DNA of 64,000 nucleotides from Plasmodium coatneyi (Eukaryota; Apicomplexa; Aconoidasida; Haemosporida; Plasmodiidae), in the NCBI RefSeq assembly GCF_001680005.1, contig NC_033563.1, positions 992,001 to 1,056,000 on the forward strand. Reading direction: 5' to 3'. Positions 1 to 11,638 of this stretch are shown here, piece after piece. The position numbers and the translations under genes are program-made. The notes under the pieces were generated by a model, which saw nothing but the letters and a program-made list of their open reading frames with translations, did no database searches and was not told where the DNA came from. The stretch's first letter is position 1. Each line of letters starts with the position of its first letter.

Positions 1-323
1 ATAAAAAATGTAAATATGGAAAACTTAAACATAGAACCTTACTACTACTTATAGTAGGTATTATGGCACTTTGTATATTAATTCTACATTATGTGATCTC
101 AATTGTTTTAGCTGATGGTGACACCTTTGGAGGTATTGTGCAGGATGTACAAAAATTTTACAAGGCAGCTTCGCATGAAACAAGAATTTGGGCGTGGGCA
201 CATGCTGTTCTTCCAATCATGGCACTTATAGCAATAAGTGCATTAGTAGCTTTTTATTATTACCGAGCCCGAAAAAAATACATCCAACGATCCAAATACA
301 AAAGGCACAAATACAAATCTTAG
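1..323 (+). CDS. 3' part of a two-TM exported-type Plasmodium protein (5' truncated)
   Basis: The reading frame is open from base 3 to the TAG at 321-323, so the gene starts left of the window. The visible ~106 residues begin with a Lys-rich stretch (KKCKYGKLKHR). A hydrophobic segment follows (about LLLLIVGIMALCILILHYVI), then a ~40-residue polar loop, a second hydrophobic segment (VLPIMALIAISALVAFYYY) and a very basic tail (RARKKYIQRSKYKRHKYKS). Two closely spaced C-terminal TMs followed by a basic tail are typical of subtelomeric Plasmodium exported 2TM families. No PEXEL motif can be seen because the N-terminus is missing. The exact family is not recognised. It could instead be a degenerate fragment. 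Confidence 0.5.
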   Translation, partial: KKCKYGKLKHRTLLLLIVGIMALCILILHYVISIVLADGDTFGGIVQDVQKFYKAASHETRIWAWAHAVLPIMALIAISALVAFYYYRARKKYIQRSKYKRHKYKS

Positions 324-765
324 TCCAAATACAAATTATAAGTTGTAAGTGTGTCATTTTTTTTTTTCTTTCTTTTTTTTTCCTTAATAAAAAGAACTTT
401 TACATTAAATAATATATATATATGTGTATGTTATTTTAAATAAGAAGAAAGTGCTCATTTTTAGTAATATATGACATTTTAGATAAAATGAAGTGCTCAT
501 TGTAAATAACATATGTGTTATTTAAATGAAGAATAAAGTGCTTACTTTAAGTAATATGCATTTCAAATAAAACGTGGACTGTACAATTTATGTATATATA
601 CGTATGTATAATTTATGTACACATATATATGTATGTGGACATACATATAACTATATATATATGTGTGGTGACTACAACATTTATTTGTTCTTTTATATAT
701 ATAGAATCTTGCACATTATTATAGTTTCCTTAGGGGGAGGGTAGGACATTACACTAAATTTCACA
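324..765. other. AT-rich intergenic spacer
   Basis: This is the convergent spacer between the truncated 2TM gene and the first kir gene. It holds T-runs near 358-385 and several (TA)n/TATG tracts. No gene is supported. Confidence 0.6.
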
Positions 766-2132
766 TCAAATACGTTCATAGGCTATATTTCTATTTCCCT
801 CCCTTGCGTTCTGGTTGTTCCTTTGCCTTGATTGTCTTTGTTGTGTACTTCCCGTCCTTGTGGATCGTAAAGTATATGGAGTAGAATATAATGTGTTGGA
901 CTCATCTGTGTTAGAATCTTCTGTTGTTGCGGAATTATCACTAGTGTATGTTGTCAACGTGTCTTCTGTCATCAAATATAAATTACGTCCGACCGATCTT
1001 GCTTTTCTTCTTTTTGGGGAGACCGTGCCACGTATCCATGGAAATAATGAGGTATACTAAAAATGGAAATGTAGGAAGAGTAGGGGAGGAACATATGTGT
1101 AGCATGTGCATATACAGCATAGTTTAATTTTTATGTATGTACTTTTAATATGAAAATAATATTAATTAATGAACATTATGCACATATTTTATAAATCTTG
1201 GCGATTACTTTATATAAAAAAAAACTAAACATTGGAATTCCTAGGAGTGCTGCGGCGGTGGATGAAATGGCAGCGGGAAAATTTGAACCCGTCTCTGACA
1301 CAGAATCACTTGATGCTGCATGCTTTGGTGTAGGTACTAATTTACAATTCAATTTTTGCACTTCACTAAATTCTGTATCTTCGAATTTCCCTCCAAAATC
1401 GTTACAGAACTCGTTCTTATCCTGTATATGACGTGCCCGCACAGTAATATAAGCTGTAATTATTCGTTGAAGATGATTAAAGTAATCTTCAGTACAGTAG
1501 GACGCACCACCACTTATTTGTTGCTCTATATTGTTGCGGTCCTTAATGTAATCAAATACTCTTTTCCTCTCTTGAAAATATTCCTCATGATTCTTATCAC
1601 ATTCAAAGCTACACTGTCTATCTTTGCGTTCATTTTCAAAGACATTCCTAATCTGCTCCATGATGGTATGGAAAGATGCTTTCCCTGAACTTTCCCAAAT
1701 TTTCTCCCCTATCCAGAAATATAGGAAGTCACATTTATCCCTCCACTTCCATTCATTCTCGTCTATATTATATACGTAATATGCAGCATTTACAATTTCC
1801 TCCACGCTGCTCTTAATGTCATCAATTCTTTCCAATTCAGTCTTCATTGCTCCAAAGTAGTCTACACTTTCCCACCCGGGTATGCCTTCATTCAGCTTAC
1901 TGTACATTTGCCTTGAACGTAATTGATCCAATTCATTCTGCTATAATTGGGAAATCAGTGGAACGTATATATATATATATGTATATATATGTGCATTTAT
2001 TCATGTACATTCCATATTGGGGCCTATTGAATCATATATATATATAGTATTATATGAATAATATATAAATTAATATTTACACATGCAATTTTTAACATAA
2101 GGAGAACATACCCCTAATGGTTTTATCGTCAT
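766..2132 (-). CDS. kir: KIR variant antigen (PIR superfamily), single ectodomain
   Basis: Exons on the minus strand are 2112-2132, 1209-1940 and 766-1056, totalling 1044 nt or 347 aa, all in phase 0. Exon 1 encodes MTIKPLG and ends at a GTATGT donor. Exon 2 starts after TATAG and encodes the Cys-containing PIR ectodomain with the family signature LYFWIG, several spaced Cys, and a TM (about AAISSTAAALLGIPMFSFFLYK) immediately before the donor. Exon 3, after TTTTTAG, encodes the cytoplasmic tail: aromatic start YTSLFPWIRG, Lys/Arg block, Ser/Thr/Asp-rich middle, and end IAYERI. KIR proteins are PIR-superfamily antigens of P. knowlesi; roles in host-cell surface interaction are inferred for the family. 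The tail exon is 291 nt, the same as in the plus-strand kir at 51843. No lesion is seen. Confidence 0.9.
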
Positions 2133-3455
2133 TGTTTGCTATTGTGAGTGTGTAGTATATCTTTGTTTATATATATATTTTTAGTTCATTTTTAACATGG
2201 TCGTCATATATTCATGCAGAATACATATTTAAGAATTCCACTGGCCTTATGATGTTTACATAATGAATGGTCATGTATTAAATTTTTTACTTTTTTCATA
2301 ATAATAGTGCGCATTCCTTTAATTTTTTTTTTTTTGAAGGAGTGTTTATACATACATATGTATCATTAGGGAGTGCTAGTACATTATGCATGTGTATATA
2401 TGTACTCAACTATCGTAAACAACGGAGGCCAAAACAAAAAAATAGGAACGAATATGCTGTACTGGAATAATAGAACAGCATGAGAAAAAAATTAGTTCCC
2501 TTTGCGAATTTATTACCCGTGTACCACTGTTGTTAAATTATTGGCATTGTGTGTACGCATATATACATATATATATTCTTCAACCCTGTATACTATACTA
2601 TTGCATTATGCGTGACTATGATTCCTGCGGAATATTGTATTCTTGAACACATAACATGATTACTATGGAACATTGTATTCATGAACACATAACATGATTA
2701 CTCATACATCTGCACAATGTATATATATATACATAATTCAACATTTCCTTAATGAAAAATTTTTCAACATGCACTACTCATTTTATGCTCTAATTTTTTT
2801 TTTTTTTCGTAAGTGATGTTGTTAATAAAAAAAAAAATTGTTAGCTTATATATTGTGTAGTGTACAGTTCATATATTCACATGCATATATGTGCATGTAG
2901 GGAGAGCACATGGTACATTTATTACTCCCCCTCCTTCCTTCCCTTTTTTTTGCACAATGTGTGCACAGACGTTGTGCATAATTATTCAATAGTTAGAAGA
3001 ATACTTAACTTTGTGAAACAAACACGGGAACAAGGGATTTAATACAAAAGAATTATATCATTTATATTGTGGAAAAAAGTATAAATATATGTGCACACAT
3101 CCCCCTCTCCCCCCCCTTTTATCATAATAGTAATATTTTTTCTAGAACAACATTCTTCCTTTCTTTTCCTTCCTTATTTTTAAAAATGTAATTTTCTTTT
3201 CTTCTCTAAAGAAGATGAAGAATGTATGGTAAAATATTAGATTTTTCATTTTTCGTTCCTTCGTTCTCTCTTCCTTTTCTTTTCTTTCCTTTTTTTTTTA
3301 AAAGAAAAAGAAAAAAAAAAAAAAAAGAAAGAAAAACGAAAAATGAAAAAAAAAAGTAGGAAAGAAAATATAAAAGAAAAAAATGCCATTTCATTCCTTA
3401 TATCGTATGAACTGCACATAGCCACTTATATCAAGGAAGAAAATGAAGGAACGCA
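2133..3455. other. kir upstream region, AT-rich, with a short direct repeat
   Basis: This is the putative 5' flank of the first kir and 3' flank of the second. It contains homopolymer runs, pyrimidine/purine mirror tracts at 3270-3360, and a direct repeat with a 38-bp period at about 2635-2703 (TTGTATTC-TGAACACATAACATGATTACT in two copies). ORFs here are low-complexity and unsupported. Confidence 0.5.
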
Positions 3456-5501
3456 TTACATACGTTGATAACTAATGGTTCTCCTGTTTTCATTTCCTCC
3501 TCTTCTATTATTCCTTCCTCTTCCACCAGGTCGCGGTGACCTATCATATGTGGTTGACACATCTGTAGAATCATCCAATGCTGTTGATGCTACTGCGGAA
3601 GGTGCATATTCTGATGTTGAACCGAACATGGAGTCCCCTAATGTGGATGTATCTGTTGCATCGTCGTCGGTATATCTGTTAAAGTGCTGACGTTCAGTGG
3701 ATCTTTTTTTCCTTCTTCTAGGAGCATTGTGTATCGTGCGAAATAGAGGAGTATACCGCAAAAAAAAAACAAAAAAGTTGGAAATGCACGTAACACACAT
3801 ATACAACAAAGCATATTCCCCTCCTCTTTCCTTCCTTTCGTCTCTGTTTATTTTACATATAAGAAATGAATATGTAGAAGAAAAAATATAGGAACATATT
3901 TATAATACGTCAAATTGCACTTATACGTCGAATTGTACATTTGTGTACTTTTTTTTAAGTGTGTGCACATTTTTACTATAATTATAATTATGATAATTAT
4001 ACTTACCTTATACAGAAGATATACGATTGTTGGTAATCCTATTGCGGCAAATATAGAAGAGACAATGGGAGCGGCGGTGGCCGGATTTGAATCTAGTGCC
4101 AATTTTGCTGCACTTTCCTTATCCCTCTTTTGATCCTGCGATCTTATATATGCTTCTTTCTTTTCATCGAAATTGGTTTTGGTGATGCCAGTGCATGCAA
4201 TTTTGCACTTCGCTCCTGCGTTAGGCAACTTTTTTAATTCCTGGCAGATAGTATTCATAATTTCATTAAATTCACTTTCCTTACTTTTCAGTTTGTCCCA
4301 TAATTTGTCCCATATCCAAAAAAAAAGGAAGTTACACCATTTACAGAAGTCAACATCGTTCTTATCTACTTTGTTGGCCATGAGGCACCATGCGTTCATA
4401 ACCTTATCTCTTTCATTAATAATATCATTATGTCCCATCAACTTTCCCTGTATTCCTCTAACAGAATCATGGGACCCCATACTAGAAGTATCCTCAAACT
4501 GGCAGCAGTAAAACCCATATAACCCCTCTTCCTCCTCATCTTGCACCTATAAATTTAATTAGAACAGAATATATATACATATGTGTGCACAATTGAATTG
4601 TTCAATTCCTGAATAGGGAAGGGAACAAAAGTTCCCTGTTCAGGGAAGAATAGGATGTTGTTTATTCTTCCTCAGGAAGGAGAAAAAGGATGTTGTTCAA
4701 TTCTATCCCTCCTCTTTGTTGTTTTTAACTTACTTGGAGTTGTTCCGTCCTACGGTCCTGATCTTCGTCCTCCTCTAACTCAGAGCCTGTTTCATCGTCC
4801 TCGTGTTCTTCAGATGCTGTAGAGCATATGAATTGCTCTGGTAATGTCTGACTATTGCAGTTTATACCGTTCGACATATATTTAGTCCTAAATCCATTAC
4901 AGTACTCTTCCGACGTGCCCTTACACTGCGCGCATAACCATTTATATGCTGATTCAGCTTACCCACGATGTGTTATATAATTTGAACTATGGGCATAGTT
5001 AGTACACTCCTTCTTATTCTTTAAATATTTAATGTTATATTCATAATCGAACAATGCTTTGCCCTTTTCGAAAATTTCCCAGTTATTATTATCATGGTAT
5101 ACATTAGTACACTCCCTTTTCTTTTCTTCCTTCCATGGGAATTCCCCTAGCCATGTGTAAATTGCCCTCATAATTGTTTTAAATATATCACCACTTACAT
5201 TTTTTCCTTCCATTTTAATTTTAGTACCTATCCAATAATATAGCAATTTGCATGGATCATAATAGGGTGTGGTGCTGTTGTCCACTTTACATAAATTATA
5301 ATAGTTTTTTATAATTTTATTAGCTAATTTCTCATCATGAATATTCCCCAGAGTTAATGTGCCCTTCACTTTCCTCATTATTTCCTGGTTACAGTACTGT
5401 ACGCTCCCATAGAATCTAGAACAATCATTTTCACCTTCGAGCCTATTGTACACTTCCTGTGAGGGTAATGGATCTTCCTTCCTTACTTTGTCTGGTGCCA
5501 T
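3456..5501 (-). pseudogene. kir: kir pseudogene, two PIR domains, with stop codon and broken acceptor
   Basis: The inferred parts are 4734-5501 (N-terminus and first PIR domain), 4007-4546 (second, shorter domain plus TM) and 3456-3755 (cytoplasmic tail ending ISYQRM). Donors GTAAGT at 4733-4728 and 4006-4001 and acceptor TTTATAG before 4546 are intact and in phase 0. There are two lesions. A TAA at 4961-4959 interrupts an otherwise open domain; homologous residues (AESAYKWLCAQCKG) continue directly after it. The tail acceptor reads TTTTGCGG instead of the expected TTTTGCAG, with G at 3757 on the minus strand. The start also differs from other kir genes: MAP continues without an intron into DKVRKEDPLPSQEVY. 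The domain order, LYYWIG/LFFWIW signatures, TM (GLPTIVYLLYK) and tail are clear KIR features. Sequencing error at either lesion cannot be excluded. Confidence 0.8.
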
Positions 5502-7250
5502 TGTTTATGTATTGGTATATTCTTAGTATCTAGTATATTCATATTAAGAAAACTTATTCCAGAATTATTTATACATATTTATATATATAATGAACGAATG
5601 CAAGCAGAGAAAATTTTCTTCCCTTCTTTACAATTTTGCATAATTATGTGAATATTAAATTCTTGCACTTCCTATTATAATCATATTTTTTAATTTTTCG
5701 AAAACAATGGATAATATATTAGAAATACACATAAAATCACTGTACACATATAATTAAAGCGGACGTAGAAGCAACTAAGCAATAAATAATGAAATAGAAT
5801 AATAAGGGGGAAGGGGCAAGGAACCCAAAAGAAAATTTTTTTAACACACACATACACATGCCTCCTCCCCCCCCTTTTTACATTTATTTATTTTATTGTT
5901 GTTCTTTTTCTTTCTCCTTTTTTCCTTCTTTTTATAACTCTTATATACTAATTTTATTCTTCCTTCTTTTCTTTTCCTTTTAATTTTTTTTATATTAATT
6001 TTACTCTTTTTTTTTTTCTTCTTTTTTTTTTATTTTTTTTCCTTCAAATACACAAAAAATACTCTCTATATTTCACACGGGTGAGCACGTTCCTTTTTTT
6101 TTCTTTCTTTTCTCATTTATTCTTTTTAATTATTATTGTTACTTTCCCTAAGGTGATTTCATTTGGAAGATTTCCACTACAACTGTTATTATATATTATG
6201 TGTACCTTTATCTCTCTCGTTCGCAGTTATTACTTTATACATTTATTCTTTGTGGGAGTTACTATGCGCGCACTATTACACTATACTCTACCTTTTTTTT
6301 TTTTTTCCTTTTTCCAATTAACATTATCGTCTGTGTCCATAGAGTATATATAGAGAGAGATATAAATTGGAATATACCCAGGTGGGATTCACATATATAT
6401 GTTTTGAGGCACATTCAACATTCATGGGCATGCCTGCTTTGGTAGAATTTAAGCATTTGTTGTTTGATTTCTTTGTGAAAAACTTTGAATTTTCTTAAAA
6501 CAAAAGCTTTTGAAAGATATTCCTAAGGCAATGTACGAAATATTTTAAAATACCTTGAACGTAGCATCAAAGGAGCGGAATTGCACATATATGGGTAGGT
6601 TCTTTGCACTAACAGTCGAAAGTAAAAGTATGTATTATTGCACAATACACACTATTGTACACCTTTCACATCTTCATGAATTTATGGCAAATTTATAGTA
6701 TATAGGCTTGTATATATATGTGTATCATGGAAAGATGCAGCGGAATGCACGTGAAATTTGTGTGCGCCGCACTCCTTAGCAACTATGTAAGAAATGGAAT
6801 ACCTTGAATAAAATGTAAAAAAAAAAGGTACAAAAATGGGGTGTTCTTTAAAAAGAATGTGGAAGGGAGGAGGATTGGATGCAGGAGCGTCTAGTAGTAA
6901 CAATTGTCCTGCCGCTTTCTTCGCGCATTCTAATGAAAGGAAAAGGGATAAAAAAAAAAAAGAAAAAAAGGGAAGAATCACGGTTGCTTTCTTTTAGCCC
7001 CCTATTGTTGGGTACGTGCCTTCTGGAATAGTAGAAAAATCTACCCCTCCCCCAAGAGTATCATGCATATATTGAAATACTTTCTTCATCTTAAAGTGAG
7101 CATGGTTGCAACCTCCTCTTCGGGAGGTCGTGTTCCTGGACATTCGGCAGAGTATGGTTCCTTCGTTATTACCACTCGTGTGGTAGTCATCACAAAGCCG
7201 GGGGTGGGCCCCCGAAAGACTCCAACGCTCCCACCATCTCTCTGCAACCG
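5502..7250. other. Boundary spacer between kir block and conserved core
   Basis: This 1.75-kb stretch lies between the kir pseudogene start and the stop of the first core gene. 5870-6330 is dominated by long T/C tracts (for example 6005-6045 and 6294-6310). The apparent ORFs there are Phe/Leu-rich translations of polypyrimidine and are not supported. 6994-7250 is probably 3' UTR of the core gene. Confidence 0.5.
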
Positions 7251-10200
7251 TTAACAGTTCTCGTTCTTCAAACAAATAATGATGTATATGTTGCTGTCGA
7301 ACAGATCGAACAAATTGTATTGCGGGAGCATGATATTGAGAAAATCATTGCGAATATCACTTATCACATCCTTGATGTCATTGGCAGACCGCTGGTATAC
7401 GTTACCCTTGTGGTACACAGTCTCCCTCCTATTGTTAGAAATTATATAAGCATTTATATGGGACATGGGAGATATTCTGTAGAGCATTTCCATTTTGAGT
7501 CTCTTCTTAATGGAGCTCGTTTCATCGGACGTTTCAATGATGATGTAGGCGCTCTCGTTTTTTATTTTGTATTCCTTCAATGTTATCAAGGTCTCCAGGA
7601 AGAAGGACCTACTGGAGTAGATTATCTGTTTTGTGTTCACATCTCTGAGCACCTCAATCTTTATTATAGTCCTACAGTTAAAGAACAAGTTTGTGTACGG
7701 CAAATTGGGCAGCTTCTTCTTCCCATAAAAAATGTATAGCTTCAAAAACTCGTTTTTCTCTAGGATGACTGCTACTTTTTTTTTAAGGAGCACTTCGAAG
7801 AAGTTTATGAATTTTATCTCCTCCTCGACATGCTGCTGGAACAGCTTCATGTACTTGTGGTTGTGTTTTTTTAGGAAGGCGATTTCGTCCGTTATTTCGT
7901 TGTGCGGTTGTATTGGTCCGGCTGGATTCGGCTTGCCTTTCTCCTCGTTCACATGCTCATCACGAGCGGCATGTTCACGGTTGTCCTCTTCTTCTTCCTC
8001 GTCATCACTGTCGTCATCGTCTTCCTCTGCCCCCTCTTCCGTTCCCGCTTCCCCCTGGGCCCTCTTACGAACGTATGTGTTCCCCAGCGCGTATAACGAG
8101 TTGCAGTACTTGAAGGTCTTGTACGCCTTCACAATTTCGGGCATCATCCCCAGGTAGTTGATGGAGATGTTGTTGCGGCTTCTTAGGTGCGGAAACTGAC
8201 CAGCCATTTTGCGTGAGTCAGCCTTGTTCAGGTAGCTCTCAAATATGTGCGACAGGATGGAGTAGTACTGATCCCGCTTCACCACCTTGAACGAATTGTG
8301 ATATGACACGTAGTACGTATTCAGGTAATCGTCCACATTGTTCATGTTAATAAGGTTGTCCTTGCTGTACAGGACGGACTGGGGGTTCTTCCCCGCCTGC
8401 CTTGGGCACGTGTCGCTATTGGAAAATATGTTCTGCTTCTGTGCGGGGCATATTTTTGGCGTGAGGGGGGTGACCGATTGCTTCGACACACCTGCTTGGC
8501 CTGGCTGAATCGCCTCGCTGTACTCGCTGGAATCGGTGGGTTCATTCTTCCCCTGTTTTTCCGCCTCTTCGCCTCCCCTGCGTCTTCTGCTAAGCAGCTC
8601 GCTCTGGTGGACCAGAAAAAACTTCTTCAGTTCGTTCTTAATGGTAAGGTGGCTCTTCAAGATGAATGTGTTTTTGTTTACATCATCCAACGAATTGAGG
8701 ATGTTAGTACTGCAGTGGTTGTTGTCACTACAGAGGATGCGAAATATTTCTTCGTATGTGTAGACGGACAGGAACTTTTTGTAGTACTCCTTCTTCGAGT
8801 CGAAGAAGATGTTCTTCTTCATGATGTATACGTTGGGTTGGCCTCTGGTATTTATCACCTTCCTTTCCCCCGCAGCATAGGCTCTTTCCCTTGCCTTTTC
8901 CATACTCTCCATCCTTTTATAGTATTCATCATTAAAAATGGTATTCTCATAATTGTCTCTGTTTTTCTTCCTGAGCTCAGCTAGTATGTCTTGGATTTTC
9001 TTCTCGTCAATTTTGCTTGCGATTTTATTCGAAAAAAAGTTCTTAATGTCTGGCTGCATGTCCAAATAAATGTTGCTGGATAGTACGTTGTACTTGACTG
9101 TGTAATTGTCCACACAAATGAGCACGTTGTTAAAATCGCTTTTGTTTTTTCCCTGCGCTTGGGCTAACATTTCTACATTTTTTATGATCACGTCCACGAT
9201 GTGTAGATCCACGATAACGTAATAATTCAAGTAGGACAACTCGTGCTCCTTTATCAAGGGGTCCTTCAAATAGATATAGATATTCATAATTTTTTCATTT
9301 TTTTTTCCCTTAATATAATTGTGTAGAAAATTGAAGTATAGGAAGTTGCTCTTGAAGAAGGAATTGTTTTCATAATTTAGGACATTAATTCTTTTTCCAC
9401 TTAGGAGGAAGTCATTTATTACGTAACTGGAAAAGGTGTCAAAGTTGCTGTTGCCGTGGAGGTAGTCCGTGGCAGACGCTTCGAATCTGTCTATATTCTC
9501 ATGGTTCCAGTTCCGTATGCTTTCCGCCTTCTCCTTTATCACTTGGCTGAACTGCTGCTCCATGCTCATCATTTTGTTCTTCAGCGCATCCAGGTAATTG
9601 TTTAGCTCTCGTAGGTTTTTGTGCCTCTCTTTGTCCATTTTCTGCGTCAAAGGGGGGAAAAAGGTAAAAATGAAAAGGTAAAAATGGGTGAAAAACGGGA
9701 AAAGTAAAGAATGGCAACTGTGGAGGAGAAGGAATAAACCCGTTGGCTATCCCCACCCACCAAATGCACGAGTAGATTTTCGCCCAACGTACCTTCCTGT
9801 TGAGATCGCTCAGCAAGTCAATCTTGGAGAGCAGGTTTCTGTACACGAAGTTGACATAGTATATATTCTCCCTCTGGATGTTATTAATTGTGTCATTAAA
9901 CATTTCTAACTTTACATTTTTTAAATTCTCCAAGTATTTGGAATATCTGTGTAGCTTATTTTCATTGTAGGAGTAAATATGGGTCAATATATTTTCATTG
10001 TGTTCGTAGGACTCATACAGATTAGCATCGTGCTGTACGAGGTGCTCGAATTTGCTTTGCAGTTCCTTCTTAAAGTCGACGATGTAGTTGTTCATGTCTT
10101 CCACGTAGTGCACTACTTCTAGAATGTTCTCCACCAGGGAGTCCACACTGTTCGTCAATCCTGACGTCTTTCCATTTTGATCATCCTTAGTGTGCGGCGG

Positions 10201-10404
10201 TTTTGGAGCCTTCGTATCTGTAACGGAAAAAGGAAAAAAAAAAAAGTAAAAAAGTCACCCACATGGAGGAATTAAAAAAAGATGGGGGGGACAGAAAAGG
10301 TCCACTTAGGCGTATGCTTCATAGAAAGGCACCAGCGACTGGGTACCAATCGGGGAAGGCTAATCACATTTGTTATCTTTCTCCTTCTCTCGGTTGTCGC
10401 TCAT
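7251..10404 (-). CDS. Conserved-type coiled-coil protein of unknown function
   Basis: The main exon 7251-9641 starts after the GACGCAG acceptor. The preceding exon 9793-10217 ends in AGGAAG before GTACGT, and its acceptor GTTACAG follows a long T-tract. Phase then requires one base from an upstream exon. The best candidate is 10368-10404 (MSDNREKEKDNK, donor GTGATT, weak), giving 2853 nt or 950 aa. The N-terminal ~250 residues are helical and charged, with heptad-like Leu/Ile spacing. The middle has a Lys/Arg-Glu linker and an acidic stretch with a long Glu/Asp run. The C-terminal ~220 residues look like a folded, hydrophobic-rich domain ending at YIIICLKNENC. No known domain was recognised and no function is proposed. 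Exon 1 is uncertain; the two larger exons are well supported. Confidence 0.75.
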
Positions 10405-11638
10405 CCCTTACTACTGCCGTAACAATGCAGGTGCTTCCTCTCCACGTATATTTGTACCAACCAGCACACAAGTAGGTTAGCACTCAGCCGCCTGAAATTC
10501 ATCCTGCTTGTTTCTGCATGTCGTTGTGCCCCCCTAAAGCTGCCGCTTCTCACGAGTAGACAGTAAAAAGAATCTCCGTCCTCAATACGGTTGCAGCTTC
10601 CTAATCGCTACAACGCGCTATTCACTTTTTTTTTTTTTTTCTCCTCTTTCGATGCAATTTAGCCGTGAGTATATCCCCTCTCTTTTTTTTCGCCTCGGGA
10701 AGCGTTTTATTAATGCGAAATGGCATAGTTAACAAGTCTCGTGTTCGTAAAAAGGATTGTGGTGCGTGATTTCGAGGCCGAGTCTGCATATGCTCACCAT
10801 ATTTTCGGCCCACACGCGGGGGCTACGTGGCATAAAAGTAAAAAAAAAAACAAAAAAAAGAGTCATGCAAATCAGAAAAAAACGGTTGCCGCAAATAGGT
10901 CAGCGAAATATAACTGAGCAAACTACAAAATGTTCTTTATCGTTTCTACACTGGACTCAATTCTCCTCAACAGGTTATCTGCAGAGTTGGGGAACAGGCA
11001 AAGAAAATTAGGACGCGTCAGTTACCAATTCGGTCACCTAAGGGCTTTGCGTCGCCAATCCCGGGGACGGCTACAAAGGCCATCCCCCAGGGGGGAAGAA
11101 CTGCTTCTTTTTTTTTTTTCGATTGATACGCTCGCTGGTGCGCATGTAACAATTTAAAAAGGTATGCAAACTATATGTAACGAACATATTTTTTCTTTTT
11201 CTCTTTTTTTCTTTTATTCATGAACGAAAAGGTTGGGCAGGATGACGGGGCCAGCCCAGGATCAAAAAACAATACACAGAAAGGCTCCACTGGGAAATTT
11301 CCGTACCATGAATACGCGCATGCAAAATAGAGCGAAAACAAATGGAGAACGAAGTAGGCATACGCAAATGAATTTGCCGCTCGATTTCTTCCCTCAATGC
11401 AGTGCAAACGGTAAAATGAAGCTAGCATGAGGAAGGAGGTGCCCTATGCAGCTGCTCTATATCACGGCCGAAGAAAAATAATCAAAATTGTCAGCGGGCC
11501 CGCGTAGAGGCACAAAAATGTATAACGATAAAAAAAACGCGGTACAATAGACTAAACGGGTGGATAATAAAATAATTGCACAGGGGTGGAGCATAGGAGA
11601 ATTGAAAAGGTGGGCTAGCTGGCAGAAAAAGGCACGGT
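10405..11638. other. Intergenic region between two minus-strand core genes
   Basis: This is the promoter side of the unknown protein and the 3' side of the CCDC112-like gene. It has homopolymer tracts (T at 10628-10640, A at 10840-10858, T at 11108-11120). Short ORFs lack splice or composition support. Confidence 0.5.

Noticed and set aside
6081..6445. Phe/Leu-rich ORFs that look like membrane proteins
   Set aside because: Pure translations of polypyrimidine sequence in a spacer; composition alone explains them.
6994..7275. 93-codon minus-strand ORF overlapping the end of the unknown core gene
   Set aside because: It overlaps the real stop region in another frame and has no domain or splice support; most likely 3' UTR.
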